This document shows positions 40,191-64,000 of a stretch of DNA of 64,000 nucleotides, piece after piece (the first letter of the stretch is position 1; each line of letters begins with the position of its first letter). The position numbers and the translations under genes are program-made. Origin of the DNA: Cynocephalus volans (taxonomy: Eukaryota > Chordata > Mammalia > Dermoptera > Cynocephalidae); contig NC_084462.1 of the NCBI RefSeq assembly GCF_027409185.1, positions 1,984,001 through 2,048,000 on the forward strand, read 5' to 3'. The notes under the pieces were generated by a model that saw only the letters and a program-made list of their open reading frames with translations, made no database searches and was not told where the DNA came from.

Positions 40191-40889
40191 GGCTTGATAA
40201 ATTCTGCTTTCTTCTCTGTCTCCCTCCGGAAACGTGAGTGGCAACTCTAAGGTTCCGGTTAATGAAACTGGCGTAACTATGGGGAGGGCTTAGTATGTAC
40301 TAGGCATTTTCCAGGGTGGACGATTTCCTGCTTGATTCCCAGGCTTTCAGTCTTTACCAGCCAGAGTTTACTTCCTCCAGAGATTAGGAAGCCCACTTCC
40401 CCAAATATATCATTCACTTTTCTTGCTGCATCTTGAGACAATTGAGAAGGGACAGGTACTTTGTTCCTATTTTATAGACAGAGCAGTTGAGAAATGGGAA
40501 GTCAAAGACGTTCAAGTCAACCTCAAGAAACGGGGATTTACTCCGGCACCGCCCAGCTATACCAAGGACCAAGGCATACCGTTCCCGCCAGTTCCTAGAT
40601 ATCTAGAGACCCAGACATTTATTGCCCTAGCTTAGCCTAGCGAGTTCCAGGTAGGGGAACGGGAGGGAGGAGGAGGCGCAACTCCAATCCCCTCAGTGCC
40701 CCACGGTGTCTGAGACCCTGGCTCTTAGGTACTTCATCCTAAGGTCCCTTTAAATACTTTGTCCCTTACCTGAGTCCCGCCCAGGGCAGGTAATCGCAAG
40801 CCCCGCCCCCCTGCCAGAAACCGAGATCGGGCCTGGTTATAGGGAGTGGGGCACCCCTCCTCCCTCTCCCCTCCCCTCTTCCCTGCCCC
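40191..40889. promoter_or_regulatory. NOSIP-PRRG2 divergent intergenic region
   Basis: About 700 bases between two genes that start back to back. A plus-strand donor-like CCGGAAAC|GTGAGT lies at 40233 and could mark an alternative upstream PRRG2 exon. No TATA box is obvious. Confidence 0.45.
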
Positions 40890-40964
40890 ACTTCACAGCT
40901 GGTGGCAGCTGGCCGAGGAGGCCCCGATTAAAGAGGAGGGGGCAGTGCTCACAGGTCTGGGCAG
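40890..40964 (+). other. PRRG2: PRRG2 non-coding first exon (inferred)
   Basis: A strong donor CTGGGCAG|GTAAGTGA lies at 40964/40965, about 0.8 kb from the NOSIP start, the spacing I recall for the human gene pair. Upstream sequence is CT-rich. The start is a guess. Confidence 0.45.
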
Positions 40965-41334
40965 GTAAGTGAATGTCCCTGGAGGCAGAGCCTTGCTTAG
41001 AGACCCTGGTATCCTGGCTCCCTGCCCCTCCAAGACCCAGGAGTTTGGGGCCTCCAGAACCTGGAGTCTGGGGCCCCTGCCCCCTTATCACCCTGGAACA
41101 AAGAATATAGGCCCCTGCTCCTGCCTCTCCTGTAATCTTTGATCTCTGTGGGTGGATGTTGCAATGGACACACAGAGGTGTAAGTGGAAGTTGCCAGGAA
41201 AGAAGGAATCCTGATCACCAGTGGACATGTTTATGAACACCTGCTATATGCCAAAAGCTGTGTTGGGGACTGCAGACACAGTGGAGAAAAAGATAAGCTC
41301 CCCACTCCCACTCTCATCTTTGGAGGTACACTGC

Positions 41335-41490
41335 CTTCCCTTAAATCCTGGCTCTGACACATGCAAACAGTGTGACCTTGGGCAAGTTCTTTTACCTCTC
41401 TGTGCCTCAGTTTCCTCATCTATAAGTGGGGATAATAATAGGACTGTTGTAAAAATTAAAATGAGTTGATATAGGAAAACAGTGTTCAGC
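41335..41490 (+). repeat. MIR relic
   Basis: CTTGGGCAAGTTCTTTTACC, CTCTGTGCCTCAGTTTCCTC and TAAGTGGGGATAATAATAGG are near-consensus MIR text. Confidence 0.88.
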
Positions 41491-41610
41491 ACAGAATCCA
41501 GGCTAGGTAAGTGTCTGCTATTATGAACATTCATGACCACAGAGTCCTGTCAGGGAGACCTTCCCTCATTCCCCAGGGGCTGAGCCACTTATTATCTATA
41601 CCACATCTGA

Positions 41611-41790
41611 GGGCTGACCCATGGCTCACTCGGGAGAATGTGGTGCTGATAACACCAAAGCCATGGGTTCGGATCCCTATATAGGGATGGCTGGTTAGCT
41701 CACTTGGGAGAGCGTGGTGCTGACAACAGCAAGTCAAGGGTTAAGATCCCCTTACCGGTCATCTTTTGTAAAAAACAAACAAACAAAAAA
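41611..41790 (+). mobile_element. CYN-type dimeric SINE abutting the PRRG2 first coding exon
   Basis: GGGCTGACCCATGGCTCAC to CCGGTCATC with an AAAC-rich tail. CCACATCTGA lies at 41601-41610 and 41791-41800. The splice acceptor ATTCCAG ends at 41806, six bases past the second target copy. Confidence 0.95.
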
Positions 41791-41819
41791 CCACATCTGA
41801 TTCCAGCTGTCCATAAAAT

Positions 41820-41904
41820 ATGAGGGGCCACCCCTCTCTGCTGCTGCTATACATGGGATTGACCACCTGCCTGGATACCTCACCTGGTGATGAACAAGAC
41901 CAAG
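41820..41904 (+). CDS. PRRG2: PRRG2 first coding exon (signal peptide)
   Basis: ATG at 41820 in AAAATATGAGG; donor GTGAGTG after 41904. Encodes the signal peptide and TSPGDEQDQ. The acceptor is either ATTCCAG at 41806 or CATTCCCCAG at 41576, the latter putting the SINE in the 5' UTR. Confidence 0.93.
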
Positions 41905-44900
41905 GTGAGTGTCTAGGGAAAGAACTGGTGTCCAGGTGCCTGATATCTGCCATCCCCTGACCCAGAAACCCCTGTCTCTAGTCCCCTTCTTCCCCAGGAC
42001 CCCATAGCTCTCTATCCCATTATGTCCCCAGCACTAGGGACCCTCTATTTTTCTGTCGCTCTTGTCTTTGGGCCCAGGGGTCTTCCTGGGCCCCCCAGAT
42101 GCCCAGAGCTTCCTGGGCAGCCGTAGCCGAATTCCACGAGCCAATCACTGGGACCTGGAGCTGCTCACACCAGGGAACCTGGAACGGGAGTGTCGCGAGG
42201 AGAGGTGTTCCTGGGAAGAGGCGAGGGAGTACTTTGAAGATAACACGCTGACGGTGAGTACTTCGGGACCCTGGAGTCTGGGGACCTCTGTCTTCTCCGG
42301 GTCCTGGGGGGGGAGGGACCCTCCTCCCTGGAGTCTCAGAAATCAGGATAGGCTGGTTTGAGGCGTGTGAATCTCAGTTGAATTGCTGCTTTTCCCCCTT
42401 CTCTTTCATTCCTACCCCTTTAAGGAGCGCTTTTGGGAGACCTACATCTACAATGGCAAAGGAGGTGAGATGGTGGGGGAGCTGAAGCCCTTTTCTTCTC
42501 TGCAGCTAAGGCAGCCCCTTCCCATGGAGGACAAACTAACATCTGCCACCTGAAATCTGGCACAAGAATTGTCTGCTCCCCCACAATTCTGTGCTCCCTG
42601 AAGATGGTTGTTAAAGGAGTCCCCTCCTTTCAGACTAGAACCCCTGCCTGTGGAGGTCCCATGTTCCCAGGAAGGCAGAAATGGGGGTGGAGGGAAAAGT
42701 TATAGCCTTGAGGCCTATCGGGCCTTAGGCTCAGAGAGGCAGGTCCACCTGAGCCTTTCTTTGGAGTCCAGAGCTCCAGCCCCTTGGGCGGCTTGGTTGC
42801 TAGGGGATCTGCTCCCTAGCAACGGGGCTAGGGGACGAAGGCTGGCCATCCTCATCTGCCCAGTTTGCCCGTCCCCAACCCCTTCTCTGAATTCTGAGGC
42901 CGCATCTCGGCTTGCAGCCTTGTTACTAACAGGGGCTTCTCCTTAGCAACGGGGCCTGGCCAGGCCAGACAGAGGAAGCTGGAAGCACTACCTGGCTGGT
43001 TTCTCCTCCCCGACAGCCCCATCCCAGCCTCAGCCTGGTTGCTAAGGAGGCTTTCTCCCTAGCAACCACACCTAGACAGGCTCAGGACCCAAGGCCTCCT
43101 GCCCACTGAAGGACCACCCTGCTGGCACCAGATGCCCCGCCATTCTGTGGCCTGGTTGCTAGGGGAGGATGCACCTTAGCAACAGGCCCTAGGTCTGGGC
43201 TGGAGTCCTCACATTGGAGCCTGGTTGCTAGGGGAGGTAATTCCTTTGCTACAGACATAGTGAGGCCTAGTGGCTCCTTGAATCCACCTGGAATATGCCA
43301 AATCAGGAGGACCCGCCTTCTGAGAGGAGCTTTTTGCTAAGAGGGCTAAAAAGCCTGGGGTTTACTGGTTGAGGAAAGCCCCCTCTACCCAGTACCAAAG
43401 GAATTTTCCCCAGCAGCACGAGTTAGCAAGGCCTCAGGAAGCCTAAGTTCTCCCTGTGCCCCCTTCTCCATAGACACAAGGCCTTGGATTGCTAAAGGGG
43501 CTGCACCTTAACAACAGGTTCATGTGAGTTCTAGATACCTAGTGATTTGTGGGGGAGGTCACTAAACTCCTCCAGTGTTAAGTGAATTTTTCCTAGCCTC
43601 CTGGTAAATTCAGAAGCCTTCCTGTGGATTCTGCCCTTCCTTCAGAGTTCAGGTCTGGCCCCTCATTGGCCTGGTTGGTAAAAGGGGCTATATTCCAGAG
43701 CAGGCAGAGGTGCCAGATAAAATATAGGAATTGCCCACCCCTCCCACAGTCACATGTGAATTTCAGATACACAATTAATAATTCTTAAAGTATAAGTATA
43801 TCCCAAAAAGTGCATGAAATATACTTACACTAAAAAATTATCTGTTGTGGACCGGCCCGTGGCTTGCTTGGGAGAGTGTGGTGCTGATAACACCAAGGCC
43901 ACAGGTTCGGATCCCTATATAGGGATGGGTGGTTAGCTCACTTGGGAGAGCGTGGTGCTGACAACACCAAGTCAAGCATTAAGATCCCCTTACCAGTCAT
44001 CTTTAAAAACAAAACAAAAAAATTATCTGTTGTGTATCTGAACTTCGCATTTAACTGGGTGTCCTATATTATTATTTGCTAAATCTGGCAATGCTCAGTT
44101 TAGGGGCCTCTGGAAGCATACAGCTACCTGAGCTTCCCATGCTACCTTCAGTGTGTCAGCTGTCCAGTTAGCAGATGGATCATTTCGGAGGCTATGCCCC
44201 CTGACTGTGGGGGACTTGAACCATCCCATGTCCAGGGAGGGCCTCTGTTGTCATGGGGATATGGCTACTGTATTTTCTAGTCTCAGATGAGGTTATCACA
44301 GGCCCTTTATGCATTTGATCTCATTGACTTTTCAAAGCTTGTGGAGTGTGGGTTATGGTTCCCATTTTACAGAGCAGGAAATGGAGGCACAGAGAAAGAA
44401 GTCAGGGATATTGCCTGAGGTGACAGGCCTAGGAAGTGGCCCTAGCTCTGCCTTGCTTCACAACCAGTACTCATCCCTCAGGGGAAGGAATTTGGATGCT
44501 GAGGTGGGTGGCAGCCCTTGAGGCAGTGGCTTCCCCATCATTTCCACAGGGCGTGGACGAGTGGACGTTGCAGGCCTGGCAGTGGGGCTGACATCCGGTA
44601 TCCTGCTCATTGTCCTGGCCGGTCTGGGAGCCTTTTGGTATTTACATTGTCGAAAGGGCCGAGGCCAGCAGCCCTGTCCCCAAGAGTAAGGAGGCTTCAG
44701 GGAGGAGGGAGTGGGGGTGGAGAGCAAGGAGTGGGGAAGAAGCGTAAGCCTGAGAGATGGTCTAAACACTGGGGGTACGTGGGTGCTGATGAAAGATCTG
44801 AGACAGTCATGTGGTGAGTGAGTCTGTGAGCTCCCTTATGTCCGGTTGTGGTGTCTGCCTGTCTAGATCCTCAGTACTTGGCACATAGGAGCTCTGTCAA

Positions 44901-46042
44901 CATTTGCGGCCTGCCTGTCTTTGTGGTACCGGATTTCTGTGAGATTATCACTCTGGTTATCGTGTCTGGTGAGGCTGTTACTGTGCTGCCTGTGGTCCAT
45001 GGGTGGCTGTGGTATGTCAGTTTCTATGGTGACAGGGTTCAGCACGTGTTTGTGTGTATCGGTGTGAGTTGTCTAGGTGTGTTTTTCTCACTGGCAGAGT
45101 CTGAGAGGGCATATGAATGAACATCAGTCTTAGAAGTATTGTGGGCCTGTGTGGTTTTTTAGGATGAGTTTGTTGTAAAAATGGATCTGGGAAATTTGTG
45201 ACTGAGTATATCTCTGTGTTGTGTTCCTGTTTGTATGGGTTTGCTAGGTTCTATTTATGTATGTGTCTGTCTGCCTCTCTACAGGACTGTCTTTTTCTGC
45301 ATTATTCTGCCTGTATCTGGTGCACGTGTCTGTGAATGAGAGTCTGTCTTTGTGATTGATTTCTGCATTTGCCTGTCCATGCACATCTGCCTGTCACTTC
45401 GAGGTGCTTTCCTGTGTGTAGGGCTTAGGCTGAAGGTAACCCTCCTTTTCTTTGGCCATCTCCTATCCACCTCTGTCCCCCTGGCACCCTCAATGTCCCT
45501 GTCTCCTAGGTCTTCTCTCTCAATCCTGTAAGTTTCCCTTGCTGACTGTACCTTTCTGTCCCCAGGGTCGGGATCATCAGCCCTTTGAATCCCCCGAGCT
45601 CTGTGGACCCACCGACGCCCCTGCCGCCACCCCCACCCCCGGGCCTACCCACCTACGAGCAGGCATTGGCTGCCTCTGGGGTGCACGACGCACCGCCGCC
45701 TCCCTATACCAGGTATGAGGCGGGGCTTATGCTCGGGGGCGGGGCGAAGAGGGGAGGGCACTGTCGGAGGAGGGGCGGGGCTCAAGGGTGAGAGTTTCGG
45801 GTTTATTACCTGGGGCGGGGCTTGGAGCGTGGGGGCGGGGCCCTATGCAATTGTCTAGGGGCGTAGCCCAGTGTTGTATGTGTGGACATTATAGGGGGTG
45901 GGGCTTGTACCCAGGGGGTCCCGGATTGGTTGAGAGGCCGAGGGCGGGTCGGAGTGTTGTGGTTGACGCGGGGGGAAAAGGCAGCCGGATCTTTGACTCC
46001 CAAGTGTGCTCCTCCTCTTGCAGCCTCAGAAGGCCTCACTGA
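41820..46042 (+). CDS. PRRG2: PRRG2, proline-rich gamma-carboxyglutamic acid protein 2 (TMG2)
   Basis: Six coding exons (41820-41904, 42078-42253, 42425-42464, 44550-44685, 45566-45712, 46024-46042) total 603 nt and encode 200 residues (human 202 as recalled). [20 protein letters not shown] is a signal peptide. A propeptide ends in the basic RIPR site, followed by the Gla domain [20 protein letters not shown] with the CREERC disulfide loop and [20 protein letters not shown]. The membrane helix is [20 protein letters not shown]. The tail is proline-rich with WW-domain ligands LPTYE and PPPPYT and ends SLRRPH. Gla-domain glutamates are known substrates of the vitamin-K-dependent carboxylase; the physiological role of PRRG2 is little known, with YAP-type WW partners reported for the family. 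All phases join. The start is fixed by the signal peptide and by lack of upstream coding sequence. Confidence 0.97.
42078..42253 (+). CDS. PRRG2: PRRG2 coding exon 2 (propeptide and Gla domain)
   Basis: Acceptor TTTGGGCCCAG ends at 42077 and donor GTGAGTAC starts at 42254; 176 nt. Encodes [14 protein letters not shown] to FEDNTLT. Confidence 0.96.
42425..42464 (+). CDS. PRRG2: PRRG2 coding exon 3 (40-nt, Gla tail)
   Basis: Acceptor CCCCTTTAAG ends at 42424 and donor GTGAGATG starts at 42465. Encodes [13 protein letters not shown] plus one base. Confidence 0.95.
42790..43690 (+). repeat. Array of GTTGCTAGG...CCTAGCAAC palindromes in PRRG2 intron 3
   Basis: Imperfect inverted repeats with arms GTTGCTAGGG and CCCTAGCAAC occur near 42796, 42922, 43038, 43155, 43223, 43488 and 43672; the first four are 116-126 bases apart. 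Flanks such as GCCTGGTTGCTAGGGG recur, so this looks like a diverged tandem repeat of about 117 bases. TAGCAAC is an RFX/X-box half-site. Confidence 0.75.
43707..44100. repeat. MER53-like palindromic DNA transposon split by a SINE
   Basis: Left half GCCAGATAAAATATAGGAA and TAAAGTATAAGTATATCCC, right half TTGTGTATCTGAACTTCGC and TTTGCTAAATCTGGCAAT are reverse-complementary. Same family as 12655-13140. Confidence 0.65.
43849..44018 (+). mobile_element. CYN-type dimeric SINE inside MER53-like element
   Basis: GACCGGCCCGTGGCTTGC to CCAGTCATC plus AAAC-rich tail. AAAAAATTATCTGTTGTG flanks both sides. Confidence 0.93.
44290..44420 (-). repeat. MIR relic, reverse
   Basis: CCCATTTTACAGAGCAGGAAA and GGAGGCACAGAGAAAGAAGTC, just upstream of PRRG2 coding exon 4. 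Confidence 0.75.
44550..44685 (+). CDS. PRRG2: PRRG2 coding exon 4 (transmembrane)
   Basis: Acceptor ATTTCCACAG ends at 44549 and donor GTAAGGAG starts at 44686; 136 nt. Encodes [17 protein letters not shown], the helix and [14 protein letters not shown]. Confidence 0.95.
44686..45565. other. PRRG2 intron 4, no feature beyond TG-rich text
   Basis: TG-rich sequence (many GTGTCTGTCTG variants at 44830-45420) without recognisable exons or mobile elements. It reads like an old degenerate TG/CTGT microsatellite region. Confidence 0.4.
45566..45712 (+). CDS. PRRG2: PRRG2 coding exon 5 (proline-rich tail)
   Basis: Acceptor CTGTCCCCAG ends at 45565 and donor GTATGAG starts at 45713; 147 nt. Encodes [33 protein letters not shown] and APPPPYT with the WW-ligand motifs. 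Confidence 0.95.
46024..46042 (+). CDS. PRRG2: PRRG2 last coding exon (19 nt)
   Basis: Acceptor CCTCTTGCAG ends at 46023. Encodes SLRRPH and TGA at 46040-46042, too short to be found without the upstream phase. Confidence 0.93.
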
Positions 46043-46655
46043 AGAACTGCCTCGGACTCCGGGCTCCCCGAACTGTGCCCCTGATTCACACCGGATTCCG
46101 GAAGTCCTCAGGCCTCGTAGACTCTGGAGCTGAGCCTGGGACTGGGGTGGGAGTAGGGGTCGGCTGGCCCGAGGCCTACCCTGGCACACGTGTTTCCGCC
46201 GCGTACGGATACACGCAAGTCCTCAGCCAACGTGTTCCCACGTCCCGGCCCCTCGCGGGCCCCCACGCCTTCCTGACAGTGGGAGCAACCGCCAGTCCCG
46301 CCCCCGGGGTAGGCATGCGCGCGTAGAAACTCGGTCCCAGAAGCCCAGGCCGGGTATGCAGTCTTCCGTGTGTGGCCAGATATGACCCGACCATCGCCCT
46401 CCAGTGCCATGGGCTACGCACACGCAGAGCCCCGCTTGTGTAAACGTTTGTCTTCGTTCACTCCCGGTGCGCGCACAGGGCCGCTTGGTATCCCCGGGAA
46501 AGGGTGGGGGGCATATTTGCAAGCGTGCTCAGTGGGGGCAGGCTTCCATTGCACCCGGGGAACTGTAGTTGAGCTGTTGCCCTAAATAAAAACCCTTCGG
46601 AAAGGAGACCAAGAAGAATTGAAACGCAACAAAATAAAAGTCTAATGAACTGAAC
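46043..46655 (+). other. PRRG2: PRRG2 3' untranslated region
   Basis: Unique sequence from the stop to two AATAAA hexamers. Rich in CpG for a 3' UTR. Confidence 0.7.
46585..46638 (+). terminator. PRRG2: PRRG2 polyadenylation signals (two AATAAA)
   Basis: AATAAA at 46585-46590 (CCTAAATAAAAACCC) and at 46633-46638 (AAAATAAAAGTC). The PRR12 promoter starts within about 150 bases. Confidence 0.8.
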
Positions 46656-46659
46656 AGCG

Positions 46660-64000
<17,341 letters not shown>

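Overview
The window is mammalian nuclear DNA. It has split genes with GT-AG introns, CpG-rich promoters, MIR, L2 and L1 relics, and many copies of a young tRNA-derived SINE. That SINE has a body resembling tRNA-Ile, monomer and dimer forms, a GGTTCGGATCC-type B box and 10-18 bp target-site duplications. It matches what is known of the CYN SINEs of colugos (flying lemurs, Dermoptera), so I infer a colugo (Galeopterus or Cynocephalus). The gene order FCGRT - RCN3 - NOSIP - PRRG2 - PRR12 is that of human 19q13.33. I found no novel prokaryote-like or defence system; the surprises are in the repeats, minisatellites and splice-site neighbourhoods.

Layout. 1-2387 is an FCGRT intron filled by a reverse L1 split by four SINEs. 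2388-3900 carries the last three coding exons of FCGRT (neonatal Fc receptor alpha chain: alpha-3 domain, membrane segment, tail). 4.5-17.9 kb is RCN3 (reticulocalbin-3), six coding exons ending in an HDEL retention signal, polyA signal at 17891. 17.9-21.5 kb is intergenic between convergent genes. NOSIP lies on the minus strand: eight coding exons at 21609-26271, then a repeat-packed first intron of about 13.8 kb to a non-coding first exon near 40.05-40.2 kb. PRRG2 (transmembrane Gla protein 2) starts head-to-head with it near 40.9 kb and is coded in six exons from 41820 to 46042. PRR12 begins in a CpG island right behind PRRG2 and runs off the right edge; residues 1 to about 1670 are encoded here, including one 3.3 kb exon.

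The genes are neighbours, not a pathway. FcRn recycles IgG and albumin. RCN3 is a calcium-binding protein of the secretory pathway. NOSIP is a U-box type ubiquitin ligase first known as an NO-synthase partner. PRRG2 is a vitamin-K-dependent membrane protein with WW-domain ligands in its tail. PRR12 is a proline-rich nuclear protein with AT-hook-like motifs.

Other notable content: at least five separate intronic minisatellites, an X-box-like palindrome array in a PRRG2 intron, a SINE six bases from the splice site of the first PRRG2 coding exon, a truncated U2 snRNA copy, and a duplicated transposon-SINE junction. Exon boundaries were placed by GT/AG sites, reading-phase continuity and recalled mammalian orthologues; transcription starts and non-coding exons are inferences.
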